A DNA stretch of 64,000 nucleotides from NCBI RefSeq assembly GCF_027557445.1, contig NZ_CP106841.1, positions 1,908,001 to 1,972,000 on the forward strand, in the 5' to 3' direction. The notes beneath the pieces are model-generated. The model was given only the letters and a program-made list of their open reading frames with translations. It made no database searches and had not been told where the DNA came from. The stretch is from Paenalcaligenes faecalis (lineage in GTDB: Bacteria; Pseudomonadota; Gammaproteobacteria; Burkholderiales; Burkholderiaceae_B). This document shows, piece by piece, positions 37,806 to 47,859 of the stretch; positions within the stretch are counted from its first letter, which is position 1, and each line of letters begins with the position of its first letter. Position numbers and translations under genes: made by a program.

Positions 37806-38213
37806 ATGTTGATCACTCATCTAGACTGCTTAAACTTAGCCCACTGGCTACACAACACCGCCTCAGAAGACGGCTTAGGGCCAATCTGTTTTGCAATTGT
37901 AGATGCACAAGGTGATTTAATTTGGTTTGAACGTATGGATCGCGCCCCTGCTCGGGCCGCCAATATTGCGATAGCCAAAGCCTACACCTCATTGCGTATG
38001 GGTGACTCAACACAGGCCTTCAAACAACGTCTAGAACGCGAAAGCCTCAGCTGCAGCGATTTTATGGATCAAAGACTAACGGCCATTCCTGGGGGGTCTC
38101 CTCTGGCCTTAGCTGACAGCCGTATCGTTGGAGCCATCGGTATCAGTGGTCGTCACATTGAAAGCGACCAAGCTCTGGCCGATGCTGCTGCCCTCTATTT
38201 TAATTCGCTATAA
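37806..38213 (+). CDS. GlcG/HbpS family protein
   Basis: A 135-aa protein of the GlcG/HbpS family (formerly DUF336, sometimes labelled haem-degrading). Visible family features are CFAIVDAQGDLIWFERMDRA, the repeated small-residue helix AANIAIAKAYTSLRM, AIPGGSPLALADSRIVGAIG and the closing helix DQALADAAALYF. The biochemical role is not settled for most members. It follows ybaK by 72 bases and ends at a strong terminator. No Shine-Dalgarno sequence is visible. Confidence 0.8.
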   Translation: MLITHLDCLNLAHWLHNTASEDGLGPICFAIVDAQGDLIWFERMDRAPARAANIAIAKAYTSLRMGDSTQAFKQRLERESLSCSDFMDQRLTAIPGGSPLALADSRIVGAIGISGRHIESDQALADAAALYFNSL

Positions 38214-38232
38214 AAAATTCAGTACCACAAAA

Positions 38233-38265
38233 AAAACCCACAAAAAATCATTGTGGGTTTTTTAT
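38233..38265. terminator. Bidirectional terminator (GlcG-family gene and tRNA-Arg)
   Basis: A perfect 11-bp stem (arms 38233-38243 and 38251-38261) with a seven-base loop has T-runs on both strands. It closes the GlcG-family gene on plus and the tRNA on minus. Confidence 0.85.
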
Positions 38266-38284
38266 TTGCCATGCTCAGAACCTA

Positions 38285-38359
38285 TGGCGGCCCCAGCAGG
38301 AATCGAACCTGCAACTATCCCTTAGGAGGGGACTATTATATCCATTTAACTATGGGGCC
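38285..38359 (-). tRNA. tRNA-Arg (anticodon CCU)
   Basis: The 75-nt minus-strand sequence starts GGCCCCA and ends TGGGGCC-G-CCA, giving a 7-bp acceptor stem with encoded CCA. The anticodon stem GTCCC/GGGAT encloses loop CTCCTAA with anticodon CCT (AGG codons). The T arm is GCAGG-TTCGATT-CCTGC. Confidence 0.95.
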
Positions 38360-38371
38360 AAGCAACCTAAA

Positions 38372-38401
38372 ATTATAGAGACAAAGTACAATTAACTGCA
38401 A
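38372..38401 (-). promoter_or_regulatory. Promoter of tRNA-Arg
   Basis: TTGCAG (38401-38396), an 18-base spacer and a perfect TATAAT (38377-38372) lie on the minus strand, placing transcription start about six bases before the mature tRNA. Confidence 0.55.
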
Positions 38402-38477
38402 TGCAAAATAAGATTTTTTTACCCTAGCTCATTTTGGGTTTGTTGTTTAGTCCTGACTTTTACACAAATTAACGCTT

Positions 38478-38975
38478 ATGTCCTCATCTACGCCCCTTTT
38501 AGCGGCTTATGACCTTTTTTTACCTGACGAAGACGCTACTATAAGAATAGCTCAGTTGCTCTCTCAGGCAGTCCAACCTATTGATTCCAAAGTACATCTG
38601 TACCTAGAGGGGGATCTAGGTGCCGGAAAAACTGCATTTACACGTGCCTTTCTACGTGCTTTAGGTGTTACAGGACGCATCAAAAGCCCAAGCTACGCCT
38701 TATTAGAAAGCTATGCAGTTTCTAGCTTAAACCTGTATCACCTTGATTTTTATCGCTTTAATAATCCTCGTGAATGGGTAGAGGCTGGTTTTCGTGATAT
38801 TCTAGAAGAGAACGCTGTAGTGCTTATTGAATGGCCCGAAAAAGCAGGGGGCCTATTACCCCCGCCGGACTTAAATTTGCATTTTCACTACCAGGATGAG
38901 GGGCGTCTACTCTCTATTACAGCCCACAGTACAAAAGGACAGTCATGGCTAAAAACACTCACACAGAACAACTAG
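38478..38975 (+). CDS. tsaE: tRNA threonylcarbamoyladenosine biosynthesis ATPase TsaE
   Basis: ATPase needed, with TsaB/TsaC/TsaD, to place t6A at position 37 of ANN-decoding tRNAs. The 165-aa protein has Walker A LEGDLGAGKTAFTRAFL (about 43-59), SPSYALLESY, and LYHLDFYRFNNPREWVEAGF followed by VVLIEWPEKAG. It overlaps amiC by 31 bases, the tsaE-amiC pairing common in proteobacteria. Confidence 0.95.
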   Translation: MSSSTPLLAAYDLFLPDEDATIRIAQLLSQAVQPIDSKVHLYLEGDLGAGKTAFTRAFLRALGVTGRIKSPSYALLESYAVSSLNLYHLDFYRFNNPREWVEAGFRDILEENAVVLIEWPEKAGGLLPPPDLNLHFHYQDEGRLLSITAHSTKGQSWLKTLTQNN

Positions 38976-40297
38976 ATGCGGGCGGGGTGCGCCCAAACCG
39001 ACGTCGTTTTGTGGCTTCGGCGACAACGTTGTTGGTGTTTTCTATTGTTCCTCGTATTGCCAACGCAAACAGTATCGTCGCAGTACGAACTTGGCCTGCA
39101 GATGAATACACTCGTGTCACCTTAGAACTAGACCGAGAGCTCACGTCTGAACATTTTACCTTAGACAATCCCCACCGCATGGTGATTGATCTAAATGGCA
39201 TCACGATTAATTCCACCTTGCAGGACTTGGTTTCTAAAATCCGTCCCAACGACCCCTACATCAGCAATGTGCGCGTGGGACAGTTTAAACCCGATGTGGT
39301 TCGTTTGGTCTTGGATCTAAAACAACCGATTGCGCCGCAGGTGTTTACGCTAAAACCCATTGGCGAATACAAATACCGTCTGGTTATTGACCTGTACCCA
39401 CGTGTAGCTCGTGATCCACTTTTAGCCTTACAGAATGCGGATGATTCAGATCCATTAGCCTCTGTGCTTGAACAATTAGCCCAGTCTCAGCCTTCTGTGC
39501 CAGTTCCAACGGTAACGGGTCAGGCTGCGCCCCCAGTGGTTGCAGCTACGCCTCCCCCTGCGGCATTGCCTCAGGTTGCGCCAACAGCCGCTAATCGCCC
39601 TATTTTAATTGCCTTAGACCCCGGTCATGGCGGCGAGGACCCTGGCGCGATTGGCCCAAATGGGACTCGAGAAAAAGACGTGGTGCTGCAAATTGCACAA
39701 CGTTTAAAACGGCTAATTGATGCTCAACCTAATATGCGGGCGTACCTGACTCGGGACAAGGATTTTTTTGTGCCATTAGGGGTACGAGTACAAAAAGCCC
39801 GTCGGGTTAAAGCCGATCTCTTTATTTCTATTCATGCGGATGCATGGATTAAACCCAGCGCAAGAGGTTCGTCGGTGTACGCCCTATCCCAAACAGGAGC
39901 CACCAGTACAGCCGCGAGTTGGCTAGCCAAAAAAGAAAACGATGCTGACTTGGTCGGTGGTATCAATATAGGCACGCATAATAAGCAGGTGGCGCAGGTG
40001 CTATTAGACCTATCCACTGCGGCTCAGATTAATGATTCGGTTCGTATGGGTACAGGGATTCTTTCCGAGATCGGAAAAATCAATCGCCTGCACAAACGCC
40101 AAGTCGAGCGGGCGGGGTTTGCGGTATTAAAAGCCCCTGATATCCCCTCTATTTTGATTGAGACTGCGTTTATTAGTAATCCCACCGAGGAACAGTTACT
40201 GCGTAGTGGTAGCCACCAAGACAAACTAGCCAGAGCCATGCTCAGTGGCATTCAGGATTATTTCAAATCAGGGGCCGCCTTAGCGCAGCACGGCTAA
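38945..40297 (+). CDS. amiC: N-acetylmuramoyl-L-alanine amidase AmiC
   Basis: Cleaves peptide side chains from peptidoglycan during cell separation. The 450-aa protein has a Tat-type signal (RPNRRRFVASATTLLVFSIV), an AMIN domain (about 40-150) for septal targeting, a Pro/Ala linker (about 180-215) and a zinc amidase_3 domain. That domain has the first His in ALDPGHGGEDPGAIG, a zinc-ligand Glu in NGTREKDVVL, a His in LFISIHADAW and the catalytic Glu in ILIETAFISNPTEE. AAAGGA lies five bases before the ATG inside tsaE. Confidence 0.94.
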   Translation: MAKNTHTEQLDAGGVRPNRRRFVASATTLLVFSIVPRIANANSIVAVRTWPADEYTRVTLELDRELTSEHFTLDNPHRMVIDLNGITINSTLQDLVSKIRPNDPYISNVRVGQFKPDVVRLVLDLKQPIAPQVFTLKPIGEYKYRLVIDLYPRVARDPLLALQNADDSDPLASVLEQLAQSQPSVPVPTVTGQAAPPVVAATPPPAALPQVAPTAANRPILIALDPGHGGEDPGAIGPNGTREKDVVLQIAQRLKRLIDAQPNMRAYLTRDKDFFVPLGVRVQKARRVKADLFISIHADAWIKPSARGSSVYALSQTGATSTAASWLAKKENDADLVGGINIGTHNKQVAQVLLDLSTAAQINDSVRMGTGILSEIGKINRLHKRQVERAGFAVLKAPDIPSILIETAFISNPTEEQLLRSGSHQDKLARAMLSGIQDYFKSGAALAQHG

Positions 40298-40300
40298 ATC

Positions 40301-40333
40301 AAAAAGCACCCTTTTTAACTGGGTGCTTTTTTC
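40301..40333. terminator. Bidirectional terminator between amiC and dedA
   Basis: An 11-bp stem (arms 40301-40311 and 40321-40331) with T-runs on both strands lies between convergent genes. Confidence 0.85.
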
Positions 40334-40972
40334 TTATTTGGCTTTTCTGGTTTGAATCAGTCGCCATAGCACGCCACCCACCACAGGTACGGCAGCAGCA
40401 CTGACCCCTAACAAAACGATGGTGCTGAGGTGTTCTTTAATAATGGGTACATTACCAAAGAAATACCCCAAGGTAATCAGCCCAAAAATCCAAAGCCCCG
40501 CCCCGACTACGTTATAAAACTGAAACAGCGCGGCAGGCATATTCCCTACCCCAGCAACAAAGGGTGCAAAAGTTCTGAACACCGGTAAAAAGCGAGATAA
40601 CACAACCGTTTTACCACCGTGTTTAGCATAAAACTCCTGTGTCTTTAATAAGGCCCGTTTATCCAAAAATCGAGACTCGGTGCTAAAGACTTTAGGCCCA
40701 ATGTAGCGTCCTACGTAATAATTCACCGTATTACCTAATATAGCCGCTACAAATAGCAACACACCTAAAAACACGGGATTCAACAACCCGGAGGCCCCAA
40801 AAGCACCCGCAATAAACAAGAGCGAATCACCTGGTAAAAAAGGCAAGACGACTAAGCCGGTTTCACCAAAAATAATAAGAAATAAAATGACATATATCCA
40901 TGCCCCATATTGTTCTACCCAAAGACCTAGGTACTGATCAATATGCAGTAACATAGTTAAAATTTCTGGCAT
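40334..40972 (-). CDS. DedA family membrane protein
   Basis: Inner-membrane protein of the DedA/SNARE-associated family, 212 aa with about five membrane or re-entrant segments. Conserved parts are IFGETGLVVLPFLPGDSLLF, ILGNTVNYYVGRYIGPKVF, KTQEFYAKHGGKTVVLSRFL and PVFRTFAPFVAGVGNM. Some relatives move undecaprenyl phosphate or support membrane energetics; the role here is not known. AAAGGG precedes the ATG by five bases. Monocistronic. Confidence 0.9.
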   Translation of the reverse strand: MPEILTMLLHIDQYLGLWVEQYGAWIYVILFLIIFGETGLVVLPFLPGDSLLFIAGAFGASGLLNPVFLGVLLFVAAILGNTVNYYVGRYIGPKVFSTESRFLDKRALLKTQEFYAKHGGKTVVLSRFLPVFRTFAPFVAGVGNMPAALFQFYNVVGAGLWIFGLITLGYFFGNVPIIKEHLSTIVLLGVSAAAVPVVGGVLWRLIQTRKAK

Positions 40973-41092
40973 GCTAACCCTTTAAAAAATCTGTCCATCA
41001 ACAAAGTGTGTTTGTCATCCAACAGGCATTTTACGCTGAAAGAGCCACAATGCATGGACTACAATGGTGACTAGATCTAAACAAGTGAAATT

Positions 41093-42991
41093 ATGACTGC
41101 TTATCGTGCTATTCAACCCTTGCCTTCCGTTCTCGTTAGCCAAATTGCCGCTGGCGAGGTCATTGAGCGTCCCGCCTCTGTACTTAAAGAACTCTTAGAA
41201 AATGCCTTAGACGCGGGCGCTAAAAACATTGAGATCCGTCTAGATGGTGGCGGTATTCGACGTGTTGCTGTGACGGATGATGGCTCTGGCATCATGAAAA
41301 ACGAGCTGGCATTGGCCCTGACTCAGCATGCCACCAGTAAGATTCGGTCTTTAACCGAATTAGAGTCCGTTGCATCAATGGGTTTTAGGGGTGAAGCCCT
41401 ACCTTCTATTGCCTCGGTTTCTACGTTAAGCCTACGCTCACGTACAGAGCAAGACGAACACGCCTGGGAATTATTTGCAGGTCAGGATGAACCACAGCCT
41501 AGCTCTGGCTCCAGAGGCACAACCGTTGATGTACGACAGATTTTTGATCATATTCCTGCTCGTCGTAAGTTTTTACGCACCGAAGGTACCGAATTTGGGC
41601 ACTGCATCACAGCGGCGGAGCGCATTGCGCTTGCATACCCAGAGGTCGGCTTTAGAGTTTTTCATAATAATAAAGCCAGCCGTCATTGGCCAGCCGGAAC
41701 CATTCAAGACCGGATTGTACAGGTTTTAGGTGCTGAGTTCGTCGAACAATGTGTTGCCGTAGAGTCCTCTCACGATCTAATCCGCGTAGAAGGTTTACTC
41801 ATTCGACCGGCTTTTGCTAAGTCACGCACAGACCAAACCTTTACTTTCGTCAATGGTCGCTTTGTACGTGACCGCGTTATGACGGCGGCAATTCAAGCTG
41901 CCTATAAAGATGTACTGCATGGTGACCGCAAACCCGCCTATGTGTTGTATTTATCGATTGACCCCAATAGTGTGGACGTCAACGTACACCCAGCCAAACA
42001 TGAGGTTCGCTTCCGGGACTCCGGTGCGGTTTTTGCTTTTATCAATAAAAGTCTTAAAGAGGCTTTGGCTGAAAACCAAGCAGAACGCATTCAGCAGACT
42101 CCCTCTACTCGTTCTGAAGCAACAGCTGCTGATACCTCTGATTCTCTTGAGCCTAACTCTAGCGCTAGAACGGCAGATTATCAACATTCAGAGTCCACGT
42201 ATGTAGTACCGCGACATCAACAGCGATTCGATCTACACGACAGTGCGCCTACGGCACGTACCGTGCCCACCCCAGAGCAGTGGCAAGGTTTTTATGCCCC
42301 GATTAAGACTCAAACGTCTACTCCAGCACCATCATCTGCCCCTCCTGTTAGGACGCCTGACACTACTACGACGCCTCTTTCTACCCTCGTTCATGAGGCG
42401 GCGCGTGATTTACCGATGGGCATGGCGCTAGCTCAGTTGCATGGCGTCTATATCTTATCGCAAGTCAAAAACGGGTTGATTCTGGTCGATATGCATGCAG
42501 CGCACGAGCGTGTTGTCTACGAAAAACTAAAAACAGCCATGGATATGCATGAGCTGCCAATGCAAGAGCTATTAGTGCCTGTTGTATTTAACTGCAGCCA
42601 AACAGAAACCGCCTTAGTCGAAGAACATCAAGAACAATTAGAAAACTTAGGGTTAGTCATGCGCCCTACTGGGCCTACCTCTATTGCCGTTCGAGCGGTT
42701 CCGGCCTTATTGGCTCACGGTGACATTGAGGCGCTTGGCCGCAGTGTACTGGCCGATTTAAGTCGCATTGGTGGCTCAAATCGGTTAGAGGCACAACGCA
42801 ATGAATTACTTTCTACCATGGCGTGTCATAGCTCCGTTCGAGCTAATCGCCAATTAACCATTACTGAAATGAACGCTTTATTACGCGCTATGGAACAAAC
42901 TGAACGGGCTGATCTGTGTAACCACGGACGTCCAACGTGGTTTTACTGGAGCATGAACGATCTGGATAAGCTGTTTTTACGAGGCCAATAA
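41093..42991 (+). CDS. mutL: DNA mismatch repair protein MutL
   Basis: Couples mismatch recognition by MutS to strand removal. The 632-aa protein has the GHKL ATPase domain: [36 protein letters not shown] and [14 protein letters not shown]. This is followed by the transducer domain ([27 protein letters not shown]), a variable linker (about 335-435) and the C-terminal dimer domain. No DQHAxxExxxE endonuclease motif is present; the corresponding place reads [13 protein letters not shown], close to but not matching it (DMHAAHER). It is followed four bases later by miaA. Confidence 0.96.
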   Translation: MTAYRAIQPLPSVLVSQIAAGEVIERPASVLKELLENALDAGAKNIEIRLDGGGIRRVAVTDDGSGIMKNELALALTQHATSKIRSLTELESVASMGFRGEALPSIASVSTLSLRSRTEQDEHAWELFAGQDEPQPSSGSRGTTVDVRQIFDHIPARRKFLRTEGTEFGHCITAAERIALAYPEVGFRVFHNNKASRHWPAGTIQDRIVQVLGAEFVEQCVAVESSHDLIRVEGLLIRPAFAKSRTDQTFTFVNGRFVRDRVMTAAIQAAYKDVLHGDRKPAYVLYLSIDPNSVDVNVHPAKHEVRFRDSGAVFAFINKSLKEALAENQAERIQQTPSTRSEATAADTSDSLEPNSSARTADYQHSESTYVVPRHQQRFDLHDSAPTARTVPTPEQWQGFYAPIKTQTSTPAPSSAPPVRTPDTTTTPLSTLVHEAARDLPMGMALAQLHGVYILSQVKNGLILVDMHAAHERVVYEKLKTAMDMHELPMQELLVPVVFNCSQTETALVEEHQEQLENLGLVMRPTGPTSIAVRAVPALLAHGDIEALGRSVLADLSRIGGSNRLEAQRNELLSTMACHSSVRANRQLTITEMNALLRAMEQTERADLCNHGRPTWFYWSMNDLDKLFLRGQ

Positions 42992-42995
42992 CTCA

Positions 42996-43931
42996 ATGCC
43001 ATCCCCTACTGTTATTTGTTTAACTGGCCCTACCGCAGCCGGAAAAAGCCTTTCTACTCACGCCATTGCCCAGCGTTGGGATGTGGAAATTATTGTGATG
43101 GATTCTGCCACTATTTATACCGGTATGGATATTGGTACGGCGAAACCTACTGCGGCAGAGCAAGCCGCTGTTAAGCATCATTTACTTGATATTCGGGACC
43201 CTGCCGACAGCTATTCAGCGGCTAGCTTTGTGCATGATACCGAAGCATTAATTCAGTCTATTCAGGCCCGTGGTAAACAGGCTTTGTTATGTGGCGGAAC
43301 CTTGTTGTACTACAAAGCCTTACGTGATGGGTTGAGCAATATGCCAGAGGCAACTGCCGAAATTCGAGCTCAATTAGACGTAGAGGCAGAACAAAAAGGC
43401 TGGCCCGCTTTACATGCCGAGTTAGCGCTCATTGACCCTGATTCAGCAGCACGTCTAGCCCCAAATGATAGTCAGCGTGTACAGCGAGCTCTTGAAATCT
43501 ATCGTGTAAGCGGCAAAACCATGTCAGCCTGGTTACGCGATGCGCCCCCTAAACCCATCACAGATCGCCCCTACTGCACGATTAGCCTAGAGCCTACAGA
43601 GCGACAGCTACTCAGTCCCCGTATCGCACAGCGATATCATCAAATGCTGGAACTGGGCCTATTATCCGAAGTAGAAGCCCTATACGCCCGAGACGATTTA
43701 CACATTGGACTCCCCTCAATCCGCAGTGTAGGTTATAGGCAAATATGGGAACATTTAGCCGGAGAAATCAGTCTAGATGAGGCCATCGAAAAAGCCATTA
43801 TTGCGACTAGGCACTTAGCAAAACGACAGATGACCTGGTTGCGCTCTATGCCTGAGCGGATCACCTTAGACTGTATGGATGAAGCACGTGCTGATCGTGT
43901 GGTCGATGAGGTTGCACGCCATTGGGGATAA
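42996..43931 (+). CDS. miaA: tRNA dimethylallyltransferase MiaA
   Basis: Adds the dimethylallyl group to A37 of tRNAs reading UNN codons. The 311-aa protein has the P-loop [19 protein letters not shown] (about 8-26), [37 protein letters not shown] and [19 protein letters not shown]. The mutL-miaA order matches E. coli and many proteobacteria. It ends at a terminator shared with convergent purM. Confidence 0.96.
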   Translation: MPSPTVICLTGPTAAGKSLSTHAIAQRWDVEIIVMDSATIYTGMDIGTAKPTAAEQAAVKHHLLDIRDPADSYSAASFVHDTEALIQSIQARGKQALLCGGTLLYYKALRDGLSNMPEATAEIRAQLDVEAEQKGWPALHAELALIDPDSAARLAPNDSQRVQRALEIYRVSGKTMSAWLRDAPPKPITDRPYCTISLEPTERQLLSPRIAQRYHQMLELGLLSEVEALYARDDLHIGLPSIRSVGYRQIWEHLAGEISLDEAIEKAIIATRHLAKRQMTWLRSMPERITLDCMDEARADRVVDEVARHWG

Positions 43932-43959
43932 AAAATCGCGGAATCAATCCGCGATTTTT
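43931..43959. terminator. Bidirectional terminator between miaA and purM
   Basis: A 12-bp stem (arms 43931-43942 and 43948-43959) with a five-base loop; the A/T ends give T-runs on both strands. Confidence 0.85.
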
Positions 43960-43976
43960 ATATGGTTCAGTTGTAA

Positions 43977-45026
43977 TTAAGCAATAACCACAGAGGCTTC
44001 GTCCTCTGTGCGATTCACCACCTGACCCAACTGATAAACGGTCTCGCCCTGAGCCGTAAAGGCCGCCTGAATGGCTGCGGCTTGATCTGCAGGCACAATC
44101 ACAATCATACCAATACCACAGTTAAACACGCGCCACATTTCCTCGTCCTCTACGCCGCCGTTTTCCTGTAACCACTGGAATAGTACTGGCATAGTCCATG
44201 AATCACGGCCAATATGAGCGGCTGTGTTTTTAGGCAAAATACGCGGAATGTTTTCTAATAAGCCACCACCTGTTACGTGTACTAAGCCTTTAATGGACTC
44301 GCCAAACTCTTTAAGTACAGCTAAGACAGGTTTTACGTATAAACGCGTTGGAGCCATCACGACATCAACAAAAGGTTGACCGTCTAATTCATCCGTAGGA
44401 CGAACATTTGCGTGTTTTAAAATTTTTCGAATGAGTGAATATCCATTGGAGTGGGCACCACTGGAGGCCAAACCAAGAATCACATCACCTTCGGCAATGG
44501 TCTCGCCGGTAATGATTTTAGATTTCTCTACAGCACCAACCGCAAAGCCAGCCAAATCATATTCGCCATCTGGGTACATACCTGGCATTTCGGCGGTTTC
44601 ACCACCAATTAAGGCACAGCCAGATAGTTCACAGCCTTTGGCAATACCGGCCACCACATCCGTAGCCGTGTCTAAGTCCAATTTGCCACACGCAAAATAG
44701 TCTAAGAAATATAAAGGCTCTGCGCCTTGGACCAAAATATCATTGACGCTCATGGCAACTAAGTCAATACCAACGGTATTGTGACGTTGCCATTCAAAGG
44801 CTAAGCGTAATTTAGTGCCTACCCCGTCTGTACCTGATACTAAAACAGGCTCTTTAAGATCTTTGGGGAGCTCGAACATGGCCCCGAAACCGCCTAGACC
44901 AGCTAATACGCCAGGACGCATTGTGCGCGCCGCCAAGGGTTTAATGCGAGAGACGAGTTCGTCCCCTGCCTCAATATCGACCCCTGCATCGCGGTAGGTC
45001 AAAGATACGGATTGATTGTTTGTCAT
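43977..45026 (-). CDS. purM: Phosphoribosylformylglycinamidine cyclo-ligase
   Basis: Makes aminoimidazole ribotide in purine synthesis. The 349-aa protein starts [20 protein letters not shown] and shows [58 protein letters not shown] and [15 protein letters not shown], all AIR synthetase signatures. It is divergent from the HAD phosphatase gene and monocistronic. A small palindrome overlaps its probable -10. Confidence 0.97.
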   Translation of the reverse strand: MTNNQSVSLTYRDAGVDIEAGDELVSRIKPLAARTMRPGVLAGLGGFGAMFELPKDLKEPVLVSGTDGVGTKLRLAFEWQRHNTVGIDLVAMSVNDILVQGAEPLYFLDYFACGKLDLDTATDVVAGIAKGCELSGCALIGGETAEMPGMYPDGEYDLAGFAVGAVEKSKIITGETIAEGDVILGLASSGAHSNGYSLIRKILKHANVRPTDELDGQPFVDVVMAPTRLYVKPVLAVLKEFGESIKGLVHVTGGGLLENIPRILPKNTAAHIGRDSWTMPVLFQWLQENGGVEDEEMWRVFNCGIGMIVIVPADQAAAIQAAFTAQGETVYQLGQVVNRTEDEASVVIA

Positions 45027-45060
45027 GAATAACGCCGTGGGATAGGTAAAATTACTAAAC

Positions 45061-45073
45061 GTACAAATTGTAC
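45061..45073 (-). promoter_or_regulatory. Palindrome over the purM -10
   Basis: GTACAAATTGTAC is a perfect 6-1-6 inverted repeat. The TACAAT within it (45072-45067, minus strand) could be the purM -10, 40 bases before the ATG, so a bound repressor would block it. Operator function is inferred. Confidence 0.3.
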
Positions 45074-45167
45074 CGCAGCTATGGTTCTTGCCGTAGCCAA
45101 AACGCCTCTATTTTAGTGTGTATTATCGATCTGTGCAGCTTTTAACACCGTAATAGTCGTTGCTTTG

Positions 45168-45173
45168 TATAAT
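45168..45173 (+). promoter_or_regulatory. -10 element upstream of the HAD-pcnB-folK run
   Basis: TATAAT on the plus strand, 86 bases before the first start codon. A TTAACA lies 20 bases upstream, too far for a normal -35. Confidence 0.35.
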
Positions 45174-45259
45174 TAGCATTACTATAGGTCGTATTTTGTG
45201 CCGTTGGCCTTTCTATTTTTTATCCTCTAAGCCGCTTGGCTCTTGCTTTGTGAGTCCCC

Positions 45260-45961
45260 ATGATTTCCCCACAAAACCTTGCTCTGTTCGATTTAGATCA
45301 TACGTTATTGCCCTTAGATAGTGATTATCAATGGGCTGATTTTTTGGCTCGTACAGGCCGGGTGGGTGATCCCATCGAGGCCCAACGTCTTAACGAAGAG
45401 CTAATGGATCGATACAACGCAGGCAATTTAAGTGCCGAAGAGTCCGCCGAATTCATGTTGGACCTGATTGCTAATCAGCCGCGTGAAACCTTAATGCAGT
45501 GGCAAGAGGCCTTTATGAAAGAGGTTATTTTTCCAGCCATTTTGCCTCAAGCCCAAGAACTCGTGAATAAACATCTTGCCCAAGGCGATTTATGTGCCAT
45601 TGTGACGGCAACTAACGAGTTCGTGACCTCTCCTATTGCAAAAGCCTTTGGGTTTAAGCATCTAATTGCTACGATTCCTGAGTTCGAGGAAGGCATTTTT
45701 ACTGGTCGGATTTATGGTGTGCCCTCATTCCAAGCCGGTAAAATAACCCGTGTCGATCAATGGCTACACGAATTGGGTCTAAAACGAGACCAATTTGAAA
45801 AAGTCTGGTTTTATAGTGATTCTCCTAACGATCTGCCTCTGATGGAGGTGGTTTCAGATCCGGTCGCCACCAACCCAAGCGACCATTTACGTCAAATTGC
45901 CCAAGAGCGTAACTGGCAAATCATTGATTTATTCGATGACCTATTAGACGCCAAATCCTAA
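45260..45961 (+). CDS. HAD-IB family phosphatase (SerB-like)
   Basis: A 233-aa haloacid-dehalogenase phosphatase. Motif I is LFDLDHTLLPLDSDYQWADF with the nucleophile Asp near residue 12. Motif II is IVTATNEF, the motif III lysine lies in FQAGKITRVDQWL, and motif IV is YSDSPNDLPLM. The cap and fold place it in subfamily IB near SerB; the substrate is not known. It heads a run with pcnB (eight bases later) and folK, an arrangement familiar from Burkholderiales. Confidence 0.88.
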   Translation: MISPQNLALFDLDHTLLPLDSDYQWADFLARTGRVGDPIEAQRLNEELMDRYNAGNLSAEESAEFMLDLIANQPRETLMQWQEAFMKEVIFPAILPQAQELVNKHLAQGDLCAIVTATNEFVTSPIAKAFGFKHLIATIPEFEEGIFTGRIYGVPSFQAGKITRVDQWLHELGLKRDQFEKVWFYSDSPNDLPLMEVVSDPVATNPSDHLRQIAQERNWQIIDLFDDLLDAKS

Positions 45962-45969
45962 TTCAGCGC

Positions 45970-47337
45970 ATGCTAAAACAAACAATAAAAAACTTTGTCT
46001 CTCGTCTGTTTACCAGTACCCCGCCACGCCCTACGGGGCCTCAGCGTTTTGCAGTAGACCAGCACCGTATTGATCGGCGTCTGGTGTCTCGTCATGCCAT
46101 TAAGGTGTGCGAGGTATTACAGCACCATGGTTTTGAGGCCTATATCGTGGGGGGGGCAGTACGTGATTTAATCGTCGGTTTAGAGCCCAAAGACTTTGAC
46201 GTGGCAACCAATGCCACACCCGAACAAATTCGCCCGCTATTTAGACGAGCCCGTATTATTGGTCGTCGTTTTAAATTAGTTCATGTTGTATTTGGCTATG
46301 AAACCATCGAGACCTCTACCTTTAGGGCCGATGGCAAAGGGGATGAACAGACCGATGTACACGGCCGCATTTTACGTGATAACGATTATGGTGAGCTAAA
46401 GGACGATGCGCGTCGGCGCGACTTTACGCTAAATGCCTTGTACTACGACCCAACAACCGAAACCGTGATTGATTACCATAACGGGGTCGAAGATCTAAAA
46501 AACCGTGTGGTTCGTATTATTGGTGATGCTGAAACACGTTACCGTGAAGATCCGGTTCGCATGCTACGTGCGATGCGCTTTGCCGCTAAATTAGATGCCA
46601 CCATTGATCCAGAGACGCATGCGCCATTGGCTAAACTGGCTGATTTAATTGAAAACGTCCCTGAGTCACGGTTATTTGATGAAAGTATTAAGCTACTAAG
46701 CTGTGGTAATGCCTTAACTTGCTTAAAGCTGATTCATGCCGAAGGGCTACATCACCATCTATTTCCATTAATGGATGATTTGTTAAAAAACAGTGATGAT
46801 CTGGACTTTGTGGACAGTGCTTTAGCTCGTACTGATAGCCGAGTCCGTACCGGAAAAACCGTAAGCCCCAGTTTTCTTTTTGCCTCTTTATTATGGCCAA
46901 CAGTACGCCAAAAATGGCAGGCCTATCAAAAGCAAGGACAGCCTCCTGCTCAAGCTATCGCCTCTGCTAGCGATGATGCCTTAAGCATTCAAGGTCGCGC
47001 GATGCCTATCCAAAAGCGCTTTCAGTCTGATATGCGGGAAATCTGGTTCACTCAAACGCGTTTTGAGCGTGTCAATAACCGCGCTATTTGGCGCATGATG
47101 GAACAGCCACGTTTTCGTGCCTCTGTGGACTTTTTACAATTACGTGCTGCCGTTAAAGAGGTAGATAGTATTGATGCGCAATGGTGGATGGATTTAGCCA
47201 ATGCGGACTCCGATCAACGCGCATCATTAATTACAGATAGATCGCCACCATCACGGACAGGCACTGGAAAACGTCCTCGTCGCCGAACCCGTCGCCCGCA
47301 ACGTTCTAACGCCAGGAGCCAAGCCAGCAATGACTAA
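45970..47337 (+). CDS. pcnB: Poly(A) polymerase PcnB
   Basis: Adds poly(A) tails to RNA 3' ends, promoting decay. The 455-aa protein has the class II nucleotidyltransferase head YIVGGAVRDLIVGLEPKDFD with the catalytic Asp pair, RRFKLVHVVFG, RRRDFTLNALYYDP and YREDPVRMLRAMRFAAKLD. The long C-terminal domain and very basic tail (KRPRRRTRRPQR) distinguish it from CCA-adding enzymes. It overlaps folK by eight bases. Confidence 0.94.
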   Translation: MLKQTIKNFVSRLFTSTPPRPTGPQRFAVDQHRIDRRLVSRHAIKVCEVLQHHGFEAYIVGGAVRDLIVGLEPKDFDVATNATPEQIRPLFRRARIIGRRFKLVHVVFGYETIETSTFRADGKGDEQTDVHGRILRDNDYGELKDDARRRDFTLNALYYDPTTETVIDYHNGVEDLKNRVVRIIGDAETRYREDPVRMLRAMRFAAKLDATIDPETHAPLAKLADLIENVPESRLFDESIKLLSCGNALTCLKLIHAEGLHHHLFPLMDDLLKNSDDLDFVDSALARTDSRVRTGKTVSPSFLFASLLWPTVRQKWQAYQKQGQPPAQAIASASDDALSIQGRAMPIQKRFQSDMREIWFTQTRFERVNNRAIWRMMEQPRFRASVDFLQLRAAVKEVDSIDAQWWMDLANADSDQRASLITDRSPPSRTGTGKRPRRRTRRPQRSNARSQASND

Positions 47338-47827
47338 TTCAACTAAGCCGGTCATTGCCTATGTGGCCTTAGGTGCTAATTTAGGTGATCCCATTGGCAC
47401 ACTCTTAGAGGCTTGCGAGGCGCTGCATCAACTGCCTCAGACCTCCGAGGTATGTGTATCTGGCTTTTATCGTACAGCTCCTGTAGAGGCCGATGGCCCA
47501 GACTATATCAATGCCGTGGCTCAGATCAAAACGGCATTAGCTCCTCTTGATCTCTTACACGCCTTATTCGCCATTGAGAATACTCATGGGCGCGAACGTA
47601 GTTACACGAACGCGCCCCGTACTTTAGATTTAGACTTATTACTTTATGGTGATCAAACCATTCAGACGGATGAATTGATCGTGCCCCATCCCCGTATGCA
47701 TTTACGGGCCTTTGTGTTGCACCCCTTAGCTGAACTACAACCTAAATTAGTATTAGCGCAGGGGACCCTACAACAACTACTTGCAGCATGTTCCGATCAA
47801 GCTATCAGCCCATTGGATCAGGAGTAG
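47330..47827 (+). CDS. folK: Hydroxymethyl-dihydropterin pyrophosphokinase
   Basis: Activates the pterin with ATP, one step before FolP, which is encoded at 10.1 kb. The 165-aa protein shows YVALGANLGDPIGTLLEA, VSGFYRTAPVEADGPDYINA, the signature ENTHGRERSYTNAPRTLDLD and LIVPHPRMHLRAFVLHPLAE. The overlap with pcnB suggests coupling; folK after pcnB is the common arrangement. Confidence 0.96.
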   Translation: MTNSTKPVIAYVALGANLGDPIGTLLEACEALHQLPQTSEVCVSGFYRTAPVEADGPDYINAVAQIKTALAPLDLLHALFAIENTHGRERSYTNAPRTLDLDLLLYGDQTIQTDELIVPHPRMHLRAFVLHPLAELQPKLVLAQGTLQQLLAACSDQAISPLDQE

Positions 47828-47859
47828 CATGCTTTTCTTACTTGTATTAGGAGCCGTAC